A stretch of DNA of 64,000 nt from the NCBI RefSeq assembly GCF_023195885.1, contig NZ_JALPKO010000007.1:124001-188000 (forward strand), read 5' to 3'. Below, one piece after another: positions 17,135-25,982 of this stretch. This DNA comes from Methylonatrum kenyense. GTDB taxonomy: Bacteria > Pseudomonadota > Gammaproteobacteria > Nitrococcales > Aquisalimonadaceae. The notes beneath the pieces were generated by a model. The model was not told where the DNA came from and did not search any database. It worked only from the letters and a program-made list of their open reading frames with translations. The position numbers and the translations under genes are program-made. The stretch's first letter is position 1; every line of letters begins with the position of its first letter.

Positions 17135-17156
17135 CGGTCTGTCGGATCACAGACCG
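17135..17156. promoter_or_regulatory. Perfect inverted repeat between zapE and sohB
   Basis: CGGTCTGT and ACAGACCG form an 8-bp perfect dyad with a 6-nt centre. It lies 120 nt upstream of zapE and 117 nt upstream of sohB, a plausible position for an operator of either gene. No factor can be named. Confidence 0.35.
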
Positions 17157-17272
17157 CAACCATCGGCAAATGCCAATTGCCTGCCGGGCTTGTGCGCTGA
17201 CCGGCGAGGCTGTCGTCAAGCGGACAGGCGCAGGCTGTCTCGCGCCAACCCCAGGTGCAACAGGAGAGGACC

Positions 17273-18265
17273 TTGGAACTACTGGCAGATTTCGGCCTGT
17301 TTCTGGCCAAGACCCTGACGCTGCTCGGCGTCATGCTGATTCTGATCGCTGCAGTTGCGGCCGTCGCCAGCCGCGGCAAGTCGCAACAACGGGATCGGTT
17401 GACGGTCAGGAAGCTCAACGACCGCATGCGGGCCATGGAGAGCACGCTGGCGCACGCGTTTCTCGATCGCCGCGGCCGTCGGCAACTTCGCCGTCGCAAG
17501 AAGGAGGAAAAGAAACGGCTCGCAGCCGAAGCAGCGGAAAGGCCACGAATCTTCGTGCTGCGGTTCCACGGCGACCTGCGCGCCAGTTACACGGACAATC
17601 TGCGGGAGGAAGTCTCGGCGATCCTGACCCAGGCGCGACCGGAAAAGGACCGCGTGGTTGCCTGCGTCGAGAGCGCCGGCGGCCTGGTACACAGCTATGG
17701 CCTCGCGGCGGCGCAACTCGCCCGCCTGCGTGACCGCAATATCGACCTGACCGTCGCGGTCGACCGCGTTGCCGCCAGCGGCGGTTATCTGATGGCCGCG
17801 GTGGGGAACCGCATCGTTGCCTCACCCTTCGCAATCCTGGGATCAATCGGCGTGGTCGCGCAGATGCCGAACTTCAATCGCCTGCTGCGACGACACGACG
17901 TGGATTACGAGTTGATCACCGCCGGCGAACATAAACGCACGCTGACGCTGTTCGGCGAGAACACCGACGAGGGCCGTCAGAAATTGCGGCAGGAACTGGA
18001 AGACATCCACCGCCTGTTCAAGGCCTATGTGCACAAGTATCGCAGCTCACTGGACCTGGACCGGGTCGCGACCGGTGAGCACTGGTTCGGCAGCCAGGCG
18101 CTGGAACTGGGCCTTGCGGACAGCCTGCAGACCAGTGATGACCTGTTACTGGAACTGGGTCGCGACCATGACCTGTTCGAGGTTCGCTTCCAGCGCAAGG
18201 AACCGTTCAGCCGGCGGCTCAGCCTGGCCATCGAGAACACGCTGGAACGCCTGATGCGGCGCTGA
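17273..18265 (+). CDS. sohB: Inner-membrane S49 peptidase SohB
   Basis: The 330-residue protein begins at TTG 17273, 6 nt after AGGAG; this gives an N-terminus (MELLADFGLFLAKTLTLL) that matches E. coli SohB almost exactly, so the upstream GTG 17255 is less likely. One membrane segment (residues about 8-32) and a basic coiled stretch (RRGRRQLRRRKKEEKKRLAAEAAERP) precede the S49 domain. FHGDLRASYTDNLREEV, VESAGGLVHSYGLAAAQLAR, the nucleophile region AASGGYLMAAVGNRIVASPFAILGSIG and Lys in GEHKRTLT are visible. It is a signal-peptide-peptidase-like protease. Confidence 0.94.
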   Translation: MELLADFGLFLAKTLTLLGVMLILIAAVAAVASRGKSQQRDRLTVRKLNDRMRAMESTLAHAFLDRRGRRQLRRRKKEEKKRLAAEAAERPRIFVLRFHGDLRASYTDNLREEVSAILTQARPEKDRVVACVESAGGLVHSYGLAAAQLARLRDRNIDLTVAVDRVAASGGYLMAAVGNRIVASPFAILGSIGVVAQMPNFNRLLRRHDVDYELITAGEHKRTLTLFGENTDEGRQKLRQELEDIHRLFKAYVHKYRSSLDLDRVATGEHWFGSQALELGLADSLQTSDDLLLELGRDHDLFEVRFQRKEPFSRRLSLAIENTLERLMRR

Positions 18266-18299
18266 GGCCGACGAATCCACGGCGCGCGGCCGCCGGTGG

Positions 18300-18554
18300 C
18301 TACTCGCCCCGGCGCAGCAGGAAGTGGAACACATCATCCTCCTGCCAATGGCGGACCATGCTGTGCGCCGTCTTCTCGGTGAAGGCCAGGAAATCGATCT
18401 CCGCATGGGGGTCGGTCGCCAGCACCCACAAGGTCTGCCCCGGTTGCAGGCGGTTCAGCGCCCGTTTGGTCTGCAGGATCGGCAGCGGGCAATTCAGCCC
18501 ACGGGCATCCAGCTCTTCGTCAAACCCGGTTTCCTGATCGGTCATCTCGTTCAT
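18300..18554 (-). CDS. tusA: TusA-family sulfurtransferase
   Basis: The 84-residue protein has the SirA/TusA signature LDARGLNCPLPILQTKRALN with the sulfur-carrying Cys in the C-P-x-P motif. It continues with LWVLATDPHAEIDFLAFTEKTAH. TusA relays persulfide sulfur to tRNA 2-thiouridine synthesis or other acceptors. An internal Met three codons in is an alternative start. It is convergent with sohB and has no sulfur oxidation genes next to it, so a tRNA or general sulfur-relay role is more likely than an energy-metabolism one. Confidence 0.9.
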   Translation of the reverse strand: MNEMTDQETGFDEELDARGLNCPLPILQTKRALNRLQPGQTLWVLATDPHAEIDFLAFTEKTAHSMVRHWQEDDVFHFLLRRGE

Positions 18555-18590
18555 GGCGCCAGTATACCGCGCGTCTCCGGGGTCTCGACC

Positions 18591-18627
18591 AACGCGCAGG
18601 CGCGGGAATTAATCAGTGTTTCCTTAT
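18591..18627 (+). repeat. Solo right end of the dispersed repeat
   Basis: AACGCGCAGGCGCGGGAATT and AATCAGTGTTTCCTTA match the last 37 bp of the full element at 52766-52802. The left end is missing. It lies just before a good TATAAT box and could supply part of that promoter. Confidence 0.75.
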
Positions 18628-18637
18628 TCGGTATAAT
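18609..18637 (+). promoter_or_regulatory. Candidate promoter with perfect -10 box
   Basis: TATAAT at 18632-18637 is a perfect sigma-70 -10 box. With 17 nt spacing the -35 position holds TTAATC, a weak match that falls inside the repeat end. It would start transcription about 30 nt upstream of the small gene at 18675. Confidence 0.5.
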
Positions 18638-18674
18638 GCGCCGCAAATTCATTGCCGAGGAGATCTCTGCACCC

Positions 18675-18842
18675 ATGCAGGACGACAAGAAGCAACATGA
18701 CGCGGTGGATCCGCGTTCCTTTACCGACAAGCGCATTCTCGAAGAACACAGCCGCGAGGAAGTCGAGCGCTGGCGCAAGGAGGCGCACGAACGGCATCGG
18801 CAGTGGATGTCCGTCATGCAAAACAGCTACGGCAAGGACTGA
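18675..18842 (+). CDS. Small charged protein of unknown function
   Basis: The 55-residue product (MQDDKKQHDAVDPRSF...) is almost entirely helical and charged: TDKRILEEHSREEVERWRKE followed by AHERHRQWMSVMQNSYGKD. Start 18675 lies 13 nt after GAGGAG and just downstream of a TATAAT box; an earlier ATG at 18636 would add 13 residues but overlaps the promoter. No family is recognised. The clear promoter and ribosome site support a real gene. Confidence 0.55.
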   Translation: MQDDKKQHDAVDPRSFTDKRILEEHSREEVERWRKEAHERHRQWMSVMQNSYGKD

Positions 18843-18850
18843 CCGGTCCC

Positions 18851-19441
18851 TCAAACAAGCCACAGTCGGCCCATACGGACCGCTGGCGCGGCACCGGGAA
18901 TCAGGTCCCGCAACTGCCAGCCTACCGCCAGGGCGCACAGCAGCATGCCCATCAGGCTCGCGAAAAGGTGTGCGGCGCGCCCCGTCCGAAAACACAGCGC
19001 CGGCCCCAGCCCCTGGTAAAGCAGCCAGGCAGCCCAGGCCAGCAGGCCGGTACTGAGCCATACTCCCAGGGGTAGTGCAGAGGTCATACGCGCCGCCGCC
19101 AGCGGAACCATCGCGACGGCGACGGCGGCCATCGCCGCATCGAGATCGGCGCGGCCGTCGAAGGCGTCGGCCAGCAGACTGGCAACCAGCGCCAGGGCGA
19201 ACGCGGCGGCCAGACTGGTTAGCGCCATGTACATTGCCCAGCGGTGCAAGACGGGCCAGCCCTGCTCGGGAATATCGGGCGGGAACATCTGTAGCAACTG
19301 AACCTGCACGGTGACCGAGAGCAGGATCAATGGCAGGACCAGCAGCAACAGGCTCCACCACCACCGCGGCGGCCGCTGGCTCCATATCAGTCCGGCATCG
19401 GCGGGGCGGTAAAGGCCTTGAACAAACGTCTGCCACGGCAT
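18851..19441 (-). CDS. Yip1-like multi-spanning membrane protein
   Basis: The 196-residue protein begins with a soluble stretch (FVQGLYRPADAGLIWSQRPP) followed by about five hydrophobic helices, for example WWWSLLLLVLPLILLSVTVQ, LTSLAAAFALALVASLLADA, AAMAAVAVAMVPLAAARMTS and LFASLMGMLLCALAVGW. The organisation resembles the Yip1/YIPF domain family of inner-membrane proteins. Function is unknown. It converges with the small gene at 18675 and diverges from the lipoprotein gene at 19514. Confidence 0.7.
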   Translation of the reverse strand: MPWQTFVQGLYRPADAGLIWSQRPPRWWWSLLLLVLPLILLSVTVQVQLLQMFPPDIPEQGWPVLHRWAMYMALTSLAAAFALALVASLLADAFDGRADLDAAMAAVAVAMVPLAAARMTSALPLGVWLSTGLLAWAAWLLYQGLGPALCFRTGRAAHLFASLMGMLLCALAVGWQLRDLIPGAAPAVRMGRLWLV

Positions 19442-19470
19442 ACAGGTACCCAGGCCTCATCATCGGTAAC

Positions 19471-19490
19471 AAGCTGTGCGCACACAGCTT
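19471..19490. promoter_or_regulatory. Perfect dyad in a divergent promoter region
   Basis: AAGCTGTG and CACAGCTT flank a 4-nt centre, giving an 8+4+8 inverted repeat. It lies 24 nt upstream of the GTG start of the beta-propeller lipoprotein gene and 29 nt upstream of the divergent membrane-protein gene. It is an operator candidate without a named factor. Confidence 0.4.
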
Positions 19491-19513
19491 ACGGAACACG
19501 AGGGAGAACACCA

Positions 19514-20695
19514 GTGAACACGTATCTTTCCCGATTGACCCGCCGAAGCCGCGCACCACGGCTCGCCGGGCTGCTGCTCGGCGCGGTGATGCTGGCGGCC
19601 TGCGGCAGCGGCGACGAACCGGAGCTGGTCAGCGCCACCGGCGGCTACGAAATCTGGGCACTGGATCAGGGCACCCACATTGCCTACATCTACGACTCCG
19701 GTCTGCAGGAGGTCGGGCAGATCGACCTGGGTTCCCACGGCGCCGAAGTGCCACACATGATCGAGTTCAATTCCAATCACCGCTATGCGGTGGTGGCCAA
19801 TGTTGCCAGTGGCAACGTGGCCGTGATTCGTACCGCCGACCGCGAGGTGATCGAGGTCATCGAAACCGGGCCGCGCACCCACATGGCAAGCTTCAGCCAT
19901 GACGACAGCCGCATCCTGGTGGACGTGATTGGTGATGCGGACACCTATCGGGACGGCAAGCTGGTCGAAATCCGCGCCGATCTCGACAGCGAGACCTTCG
20001 AGATCGAACGCGAACTGGTGATCGCCGACGACCCGATGTTCCAGGACAACGAGGACCGCTTCGAGGACGTGGCCGCGATCTGCCACTATCACAACGCCGA
20101 TCACAGCCAGGCCTACGTTTCACTGGGCCCGGATCTGGACAATGGCGGTTTGCTGGTGGTCAACACCGATGACCTGACCATCGAGAAGCTCTGGGGCCCG
20201 GAGGACCTACGGGTCAACTGCGGCACCATGCTAACCCCGGACGGCCGGCATATGCTGGTCAACGGCGGCGGCCATGAGGTCGGCATCTGGTACGCCATCG
20301 ACACGGAAACCCTGGAAGTCGTACACGAAGCCAGCAGCGAGGGCATCGATGCCCACGGCGTACGTAATCTGCCGAACGGCGAGGAAATCTGGATGGTGAA
20401 CCGCGGCACCTCGGACGGCATCGTCATCGACGCCGAGACGCTGGAGGTCATCGACACCATTCCGGATACCGGCATGACACCGGATATCCTCGATTTCTCG
20501 CCGGATTCACGCTTTGCCTTTGTCACCCTGCGCGGCCCGAATCCGGTGTCGATGCCGCACATGGCCAAGGGTGACACGCCGGGCTTCAGCGTCATCGATG
20601 TGGAGAGTCGCGAGCTGATCGGCCTGGTTATGCCCGACGAGGACAACGAGGCCAGCGACTTCCACGGCATCGGCGTGCGCGTGCTGGACGAGTAA
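19514..20695 (+). CDS. Beta-propeller (YVTN-like) lipoprotein
   Basis: The 393-residue product has a lipoprotein signal (LAGLLLGAVMLAACGSG, lipidated Cys near residue 31). The mature part shows repeated strand motifs of a seven-bladed propeller: YEIWALDQGTHIAYIYDSG, HMIEFNSNHRYAVVANVASG, VAVIRTADREVIEVIETG, HMLVNGGGHEVGIWYAIDTE, IVIDAETLEVIDTIPDTGMT and FAFVTLRGPNP. This is the YncE/cytochrome-d1-like fold. A DE-rich composition suits the periplasm or outer membrane. GTG 19514 follows GGGAGAACACCA. Ligand and role are unknown; no nitrite reductase genes are adjacent. Confidence 0.82.
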   Translation: MNTYLSRLTRRSRAPRLAGLLLGAVMLAACGSGDEPELVSATGGYEIWALDQGTHIAYIYDSGLQEVGQIDLGSHGAEVPHMIEFNSNHRYAVVANVASGNVAVIRTADREVIEVIETGPRTHMASFSHDDSRILVDVIGDADTYRDGKLVEIRADLDSETFEIERELVIADDPMFQDNEDRFEDVAAICHYHNADHSQAYVSLGPDLDNGGLLVVNTDDLTIEKLWGPEDLRVNCGTMLTPDGRHMLVNGGGHEVGIWYAIDTETLEVVHEASSEGIDAHGVRNLPNGEEIWMVNRGTSDGIVIDAETLEVIDTIPDTGMTPDILDFSPDSRFAFVTLRGPNPVSMPHMAKGDTPGFSVIDVESRELIGLVMPDEDNEASDFHGIGVRVLDE

Positions 20696-20706
20696 TTAAA
20701 GGCGAT

Positions 20707-21525
20707 TCAACGCTGGCAGGCGGGGCAGTAGTAGCTGGCCCGTTGGGCAATGACGCGCTGGCGGATTGCGGTATTGCATGTCGGGCAGGGCTCGGTGGCA
20801 CGGCCGTAGACGCGCAGTTGCTGACGGAAGTAGCCGGGCTGGCCCCCGACGCCAACGAAATCCCGCAGCGTGGTGCCGCCGGCGGCTATCGCCGATTCGA
20901 GCACCTGGCGGATGGCCAGGGCGAGCCGACGATAGCGGGGCAGACTGATGCGGCCGGCGGCGCGCACCGGGTTGATGCCCGCCAGGAACAACGCCTCGCT
21001 AGCGTAGATGTTGCCGACACCCACGACAATGCGGCCATCCATGACAAAGCCTTTCACGGTGCCGCGACGGCCGCGGCTGCGCCGGAACAGTAACTCGCCG
21101 TTGAACGCCGCATCCAGTGGCTCCGGCCCCAGATGAGCCAGCAAGGGGTGCGGGGGGGCATCCAGGGGCAACCAGTGCAGGCTGCCAAAGCGGCGTGGAT
21201 CGGTGTAACGCAGGCAGGCACCACTCTCCAATAGCAGATCCACGTGGTCATGCCGCTGCGGCGGGGGCACCGGCGGCGGGACGACCTGCAGACTGCCGGA
21301 CATGCCCAGATGCAGCAGCAGGCTACCGGCATCAGTGCGGAAAAGCAGGTACTTGGCACGCCGGTCGACGGTGCGGATGCACTGGCCGGCAAGGACCTCG
21401 CCGAGCCTGTCCGGCACTGGCCAACGCAGGCGCGACTCACGCACCACGACGCGCTCGACCCGCGCGCCTGCCACATGGGGCAGGATCCCGCGCCGCGTGG
21501 TCTCGACCTCGGGTAGCTCGGGCAC
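20707..21525 (-). CDS. mutM: Formamidopyrimidine-DNA glycosylase
   Basis: The 272-residue base-excision enzyme removes 8-oxoguanine and FaPy lesions. The catalytic N-terminus [13 protein letters not shown] (Pro2 nucleophile after Met removal), [21 protein letters not shown] and [13 protein letters not shown] are all present. The last 25 residues form the zinc finger [11 protein letters not shown]...YYCPACQR. It complements MutY, encoded at 59.6 kb. The start lies 3 nt after the stop of the upstream gene, suggesting cotranscription with the Gld-type cluster. Confidence 0.97.
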   Translation of the reverse strand: MPELPEVETTRRGILPHVAGARVERVVVRESRLRWPVPDRLGEVLAGQCIRTVDRRAKYLLFRTDAGSLLLHLGMSGSLQVVPPPVPPPQRHDHVDLLLESGACLRYTDPRRFGSLHWLPLDAPPHPLLAHLGPEPLDAAFNGELLFRRSRGRRGTVKGFVMDGRIVVGVGNIYASEALFLAGINPVRAAGRISLPRYRRLALAIRQVLESAIAAGGTTLRDFVGVGGQPGYFRQQLRVYGRATEPCPTCNTAIRQRVIAQRASYYCPACQR

Positions 21526-21528
21526 GAA

Positions 21529-22383
21529 TCAGCCCCCGTTACCGATCGGCTCGGCAGCCATCGATTCCGGGTCGCCCCGCAACAGGTAGTCCAGCGTGCC
21601 GCCGTCAAACACATAAGCCAGGCCACGCCGGTCATCCACCAGCCGGCGCTCACCGTCCTCCTCGTCCAGACGCAGCACACGGCTCGAACCGTCATCCAGC
21701 AGCAAGCGGACGTCGGCGCCATCAGGTTCCTGTCGGCGCACCTCTCGCACCACCAGGGCGGAGACGTTACGCCAGTCGGTGGCGATGTCGCTTGCCGGCA
21801 CGGCAATGTCGGGCTCCGCCTGCCACTCATCCTGCTCCAGTTGCAGCCGGTAGTGAGGCGTCTCGACCGCCTTCAGCGAGCGGCCGGATGGCAGCAGCCG
21901 GCGGTCGATCAGGTTCCACCAGGCCCCTTCCAGCAACGGCATGATGCGGTCGGCGATCAACAGTACCCGATCATCCACCTGCACGTAACGCAGGCCGTCC
22001 ACCGCATCGGTATCGCCGAACAACACCACTCGGTCATTCAACTGCAAACGCACCCTGGGTGGATCCAGGCCCAGCCGCTCCGGTTCGACATCTGCCAGCG
22101 CATAATCGGCCTGCGGTTGCGCCCGTGCCACGTTGAGCATCTGTCGGATGTGGAAATCGTTGGCGGAGACTTCCGAGGGCGCCTGCAGCCACCACTCGCC
22201 GTGCTGCCGGCGAAGTTGCACGGTTTCGGTATTGGGCCGCTGGATCAGCACCCGGTCGATGGCGTCGGGATTCAGACCGGAAAGCAGTTGTCGGTCCGCG
22301 GCGCCGCGGTCGAGCACCAGCCAGGCCGCCAGCGCGACAACACCGGCAAGCAACAACAGCAGCCACGGCCAGCGCGTTCGCAT
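21529..22383 (-). CDS. DUF4340 protein of a Gld-type ABC cluster
   Basis: The 284-residue protein has one N-terminal membrane segment (WPWLLLLLAGVVALAAWLVL) and a DUF4340 region with repeated strands, for example DRVLIQRPNTETVQLRRQHG, LQLNDRVVLFGDTDAVDGLRYVQVDDRVLLI. Start 22383 is chosen because the ATG shares its A with the TGA stop of the upstream gene. It probably sits in the periplasm beside the GldG-like protein. The role of the cluster is not established. Confidence 0.85.
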   Translation of the reverse strand: MRTRWPWLLLLLAGVVALAAWLVLDRGAADRQLLSGLNPDAIDRVLIQRPNTETVQLRRQHGEWWLQAPSEVSANDFHIRQMLNVARAQPQADYALADVEPERLGLDPPRVRLQLNDRVVLFGDTDAVDGLRYVQVDDRVLLIADRIMPLLEGAWWNLIDRRLLPSGRSLKAVETPHYRLQLEQDEWQAEPDIAVPASDIATDWRNVSALVVREVRRQEPDGADVRLLLDDGSSRVLRLDEEDGERRLVDDRRGLAYVFDGGTLDYLLRGDPESMAAEPIGNGG

Positions 22384-23732
22384 CAGGCGCGCCTGCGTCG
22401 CCACCAGAGGGCCAGCGCCATCAGCAGGCAGACCGCCGGCGCGGCCAGCAGCACACCGCCACCGAGAATCAGCAGGCCGCGATCACTGTATTGCAACCGC
22501 TGATCGCGGGCCGCCGGCCCATGCATGGCGTCGCTGGGGTCGCCCAGCGCCAGCCACTCCACCAGATTCAGGCCCAGTTGCAGATTGACGCCGTTACCCA
22601 GGTAAGCGTTGGACAGGAAATCGGCATCGCCGATCACCGCGATTCGCTGTTCACGGCCATCGCCGGCGACATCATCACGGCTCAACCCGAGGCCGACCGC
22701 CAGCGGACCAGGCCGGTCGCCGGCCTCCTCGTCCAGCACCGGCGCGTCCAGATCACTGGTTTCGCTCCAGTGGCGATCTGCAGTCAGCAGCAGGGGGGAG
22801 ACCTGCCAGTCCTGCTCCATCCTCGGCTCTAGGCCCCTGGCGCTGAGAAACAGGGATACGCCGTCCAGGCCTTCCAGCACCGGGTGCGAGGGGTAGTCTC
22901 CGAGTACCAGCAGGCGGGGGTTATCGACCCCGAGCAATTCCTCGGCACGTGGTTCGACGACGATACCAGGCACGAAATCGAGATCGAGCTTTTCGGCAAG
23001 AAACGCCAACCGGGTCTCGTCCTCGGCATCCACCAGCCAGAGCAGATGGCCACCCTGCTCGACATGCTCCCGCACCATGGCCTCGGTCTGCGGCAACCAG
23101 TCGCTGCGCGGCCCGGACAGAAGCAGCAGTGCCGGCTCTTCCGGCATGGTGTCGCCAGGTGCCAGTGCGGTCAGGTTGAAGCCCTGCTGCTTCAGGTAAT
23201 CGCCAAAACCACCCAGATCATGGTTGGCGTTGCCCTCGAGATTACGCTCGCCGTGCCCGCGAAGATAGACGATGGGTCGTTGCTCGGTGCGATGCAGGCG
23301 CTGCAGGGCCGCGCTGATCCGCGGTTCGCTCGGCACCCGGATGCGCTCCTGCCGTCCCTTGTACTCGACGATCAATTCGCCGCTGCCTTCGATCTGGAAA
23401 TCCCGCACCAGGTCCGGACGCGCATCCGGATTGACCTGCCGATAGCGCAAGTCCGGCTTGTGGGTCTGATAGCGCGCGACCAGCGAAGCCATGTGGTCCG
23501 CCAGCATGTCATCCGGTTGCACGAAGCCGAGCATCTCCACCGGGCCATCCAGTCGCTGCAGCAGGCGCACGCTGTGCTCTGACAGTTCTGCGCTGCGCAG
23601 CGTCGATACCTGGGTCGAGGCCTCATACCGCAGGCTTGCCCAGGCCAGCAGTCCGAGCAGCGCCAGGAAGGCCACCGCGAACAGGGCGGCCTGTAAACGC
23701 ATGAGCCAGCGGGTGCGTTGGTTGATCTGCAT
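22383..23732 (-). CDS. GldG-like auxiliary protein of an ABC transporter
   Basis: The 449-residue protein has an N-terminal membrane helix (LQAALFAVAFLALLGLLAWA), a large extracytoplasmic domain (PVEMLGFVQPDDMLADHMAS, KPDLRYRQVNPDARPDLVRDF, IVYLRGHGERNLEG, LWLVDAEDETRLAFLAEKLD) and a C-terminal helix (LLILGGGVLLAAPAVCLLMALALWWRRRR). This matches the GldG/ABC_transp_aux (DUF4350-related) type. It shares its last base with the next gene and follows the permease after 9 nt. In gammaproteobacteria the set is not linked to gliding; export of an unknown molecule is inferred. Confidence 0.88.
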   Translation of the reverse strand: MQINQRTRWLMRLQAALFAVAFLALLGLLAWASLRYEASTQVSTLRSAELSEHSVRLLQRLDGPVEMLGFVQPDDMLADHMASLVARYQTHKPDLRYRQVNPDARPDLVRDFQIEGSGELIVEYKGRQERIRVPSEPRISAALQRLHRTEQRPIVYLRGHGERNLEGNANHDLGGFGDYLKQQGFNLTALAPGDTMPEEPALLLLSGPRSDWLPQTEAMVREHVEQGGHLLWLVDAEDETRLAFLAEKLDLDFVPGIVVEPRAEELLGVDNPRLLVLGDYPSHPVLEGLDGVSLFLSARGLEPRMEQDWQVSPLLLTADRHWSETSDLDAPVLDEEAGDRPGPLAVGLGLSRDDVAGDGREQRIAVIGDADFLSNAYLGNGVNLQLGLNLVEWLALGDPSDAMHGPAARDQRLQYSDRGLLILGGGVLLAAPAVCLLMALALWWRRRRA

Positions 23733-23741
23733 GGACCGGGG

Positions 23742-24509
23742 TTATCGCTGCAAGCGCAGACTGTCGAGCTGGCGGATCGTGAATGCGACGAAGGCCAGCA
23801 CCAGCAGCGCGAAGTAAATGATGTCGGAGGAACGAATCAGGCCCTGCACCAGTGGCTCGTAGTGACTGAGCAGGGCCAGATAATCGGCGACCGCGTCCTC
23901 ACCACCCGCCACTGCCTCGACGCCGGCATTCAGGCCCATCAGTGCGACCGCGATGGCGACGGTCAGGGCGGCAGCGGTGGCCGGCTGGGCGGTGAGGCTG
24001 GAGGCGAACAGAGCGATGGCCGCCAGCACGCTGACAAGCAGCAGCACCCCGAGATTGGCGCTGAGAAGCCTTGCAGTATCCAGCTCGGTGCCGAACGCCA
24101 GCGTCCACGGCAGCAACAGCCATGGCAGCGCCAGCAGGGCCAGACAACCAAGGGCCGCGAGGTACTTGCCGACGGTTAGCTGGGTCATGCTGATGGGCGA
24201 GGACAGCAGGAGCTGCAGACTGCCCGAGCGCCGCTCGTCGGCCAGCAAACGCATGGCCAGCATGGCCGCGCCGAGCAGCAGTGCGCCGAGCAGCAGCACG
24301 CTGCCGTAGAACGGCAGGACCACAAGGTCATTAACCCCCATCGGACTGTTCACACGCACCACCAGGGGCTCGTAGTGGCTCCGGTACTGTTCGATCAGCA
24401 GCAGATACCACCAGGCGGCAAAGACCTGAATCAGGCCCAGCAACAGCCAGAAAGCCGGCCCCCGGCCGATCAGCCGCAATTCCCGCCAGGCCAGTCGCAG
24501 CGCCATCAT
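23742..24509 (-). CDS. ABC transporter permease (GldF/NosY-like)
   Basis: The 255-residue membrane protein has six hydrophobic segments, including GPAFWLLLGLIQVFAAWWYL, VLLLGALLLGAAMLAMRLLA and LGVLLLVSVLAAIALFASSL. It carries the ABC-2 type element ERRSGSLQLLLSSPISMTQLTVGKYLAALG in a cytoplasmic loop. It overlaps the ATPase gene by 4 nt, so the two make one transporter. Substrate unknown. Confidence 0.9.
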   Translation of the reverse strand: MMALRLAWRELRLIGRGPAFWLLLGLIQVFAAWWYLLLIEQYRSHYEPLVVRVNSPMGVNDLVVLPFYGSVLLLGALLLGAAMLAMRLLADERRSGSLQLLLSSPISMTQLTVGKYLAALGCLALLALPWLLLPWTLAFGTELDTARLLSANLGVLLLVSVLAAIALFASSLTAQPATAAALTVAIAVALMGLNAGVEAVAGGEDAVADYLALLSHYEPLVQGLIRSSDIIYFALLVLAFVAFTIRQLDSLRLQR

Positions 24510-25435
24510 GCGGCGGCCTCTCCCGCCGTCAGGGACAGGAAAACCTGTTCCAGGGTCCGCCGGCAGCGGCCGAATTCCCGGGGCTGCCAGCCCGCCGACA
24601 CAGCAGCAGCCAGGACGCCGTCCAGCGCCTCGGAATCGTCGGCAAGCAGCAGTTCGAACAAACCGGATTCCAGCTGTTTCACCGACCGGACCCCGGCAAG
24701 GACCTGCAGCGCGTCAGGCGCCGGCGGGGTCTGCAGCCGCAGTTGATAGCGCCACTGCGAATCGTCATCCGTGGGCGTGCCCGAGTAGACCTGGCGGCCG
24801 TCATGCAGAATCACCACGTTATCGCACAGCGCCTGCACCTCGGGCAGGATATGCGAGGAGAAGATCACCGCATGCTCCTGGCGCAGGTCATTGATCAGGC
24901 GCCGGATCTCCACCACCTGCCGCGGATCGAGCCCCACGGTCGGCTCATCCAGTACCACCAGGGCCGGGTCATGGACAATCGCCTGGGCAATGCCGACCCG
25001 TTGCTGGTAGCCCTTCGACAGGTGACGGATCAGGCGCCCGGCAACGTCTTCCAGCCCACACCGGTCCAGCGCGCGGGCGACCGCCTCGCGCTTCCGGACA
25101 GCCGGGACGCGCCTCAGCATTGCGGCGAAGGCGAGGAACTCACCGACGCTGGTGTCCTGCGTCAGCGGCGGGATCTCCGGCAGATAACCCAGCGACCGTC
25201 TGGCCAGCGCCGGCTGCTCAATCAGATCAAGCCCGGCGATATGTATGCTGCCCCGAGTGGGCGCCAGGGTGCCGCAGATCATGCGCAGCGTGGTGGTCTT
25301 GCCGGCGCCATTGAGTCCCAGCAGGCCAAGTACCTCGCCACGCGCGACATGCAGATTGACATCAGCCACCGCCAGCCGGGAACCGAAATGGCGCCCCAGC
25401 CCGTCGACATGCAGTAAGGCCTCGCTGGATGTCAT
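24506..25435 (-). CDS. ABC transporter ATP-binding protein (GldA/NosF-like)
   Basis: The 309-residue ATPase has Walker A GLNGAGKTT near residue 38, Q-loop LPEIPPLTQD, signature LSKGYQQRVGIAQAI, Walker B LVVLDEPTVGLDP and H-loop VIFSSHILPEV, followed by an accessory C-terminal domain of about 90 residues. It is the first gene of a minus-strand unit: ATPase, permease, GldG-like, DUF4340, mutM. A terminator for rpmG lies immediately upstream, so this unit should have its own promoter within 25436-25525. Confidence 0.93.
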   Translation of the reverse strand: MTSSEALLHVDGLGRHFGSRLAVADVNLHVARGEVLGLLGLNGAGKTTTLRMICGTLAPTRGSIHIAGLDLIEQPALARRSLGYLPEIPPLTQDTSVGEFLAFAAMLRRVPAVRKREAVARALDRCGLEDVAGRLIRHLSKGYQQRVGIAQAIVHDPALVVLDEPTVGLDPRQVVEIRRLINDLRQEHAVIFSSHILPEVQALCDNVVILHDGRQVYSGTPTDDDSQWRYQLRLQTPPAPDALQVLAGVRSVKQLESGLFELLLADDSEALDGVLAAAVSAGWQPREFGRCRRTLEQVFLSLTAGEAAA

Positions 25436-25525
25436 GCAGTCACGGGTCCCGGCGATCGAGAGGGACCACGACGATAGAGCCGAAGGGGGCCAGGAATCAA
25501 TCGTCGATGATCGAATGGCGGACAG

Positions 25526-25559
25526 AAAAAAGCCCGCAACGGCGTGACCGGTGCGGGCT
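25526..25559 (-). terminator. Intrinsic terminator of rpmBG
   Basis: Read on the minus strand, GCCCGCA and TGCGGGC form a 7-bp stem followed by a run of six T (the A run at 25526-25531). It lies 23 nt after the rpmG stop and separates the ribosomal genes from the ABC cluster. Confidence 0.85.
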
Positions 25560-25581
25560 CGCGATTCATGCCTGTGGCGCC

Positions 25582-25737
25582 TTACTTGATCTTGGCTTCC
25601 TTGTACATCACGTGCTTGCGAACAACCGGATCGTACTTCTTGAACTCGAGCTTGTTCGGCGTATTCCGCTTGTTCTTGTTCGTGGTGTAGAAGTGGCCGG
25701 TGCCGGCACTGGAAACGAGCTTGATCTTGTCACGCAT
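25582..25737 (-). CDS. rpmG: Ribosomal protein bL33
   Basis: The 51-residue protein ([17 protein letters not shown]...) carries the L33 signature [20 protein letters not shown] and ends [13 protein letters not shown]. It is the zinc-free form: the four Cys of the C+ type are absent. It is a component of the 50S subunit near the E site. It follows rpmB after 8 nt, the normal rpmB-rpmG pair, and ends at a strong terminator. Confidence 0.97.
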   Translation of the reverse strand: MRDKIKLVSSAGTGHFYTTNKNKRNTPNKLEFKKYDPVVRKHVMYKEAKIK

Positions 25738-25745
25738 GCTTCACC

Positions 25746-25982
25746 TCAGACTCGTTCGCCGCGGGCACGCAGATCGGACAGCACGCTGTCGATGCCCAGC
25801 TTGTCAATGATGCGCAGGCCCTTGTTGGAAACCCGCAGACGCACCCAGCGGTTTTCGCTTTCCACCCAGAACCGATGGTAATGGATGTTCGGCAGAAAAC
25901 GCCGCCGGGTCTTGTTGTTCGCGTGGGATACGTTGTTCCCGGTGGTCGGGCGCTTACCCGTGATCTGGCATACCTTGGACAT
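25746..25982 (-). CDS. rpmB: Ribosomal protein bL28
   Basis: The 78-residue 50S protein begins [20 protein letters not shown] and has the conserved [20 protein letters not shown] segment, ending in [16 protein letters not shown]. Length is standard. It is the first gene of rpmBG and diverges from the cbpA-like gene. Confidence 0.98.
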   Translation of the reverse strand: MSKVCQITGKRPTTGNNVSHANNKTRRRFLPNIHYHRFWVESENRWVRLRVSNKGLRIIDKLGIDSVLSDLRARGERV

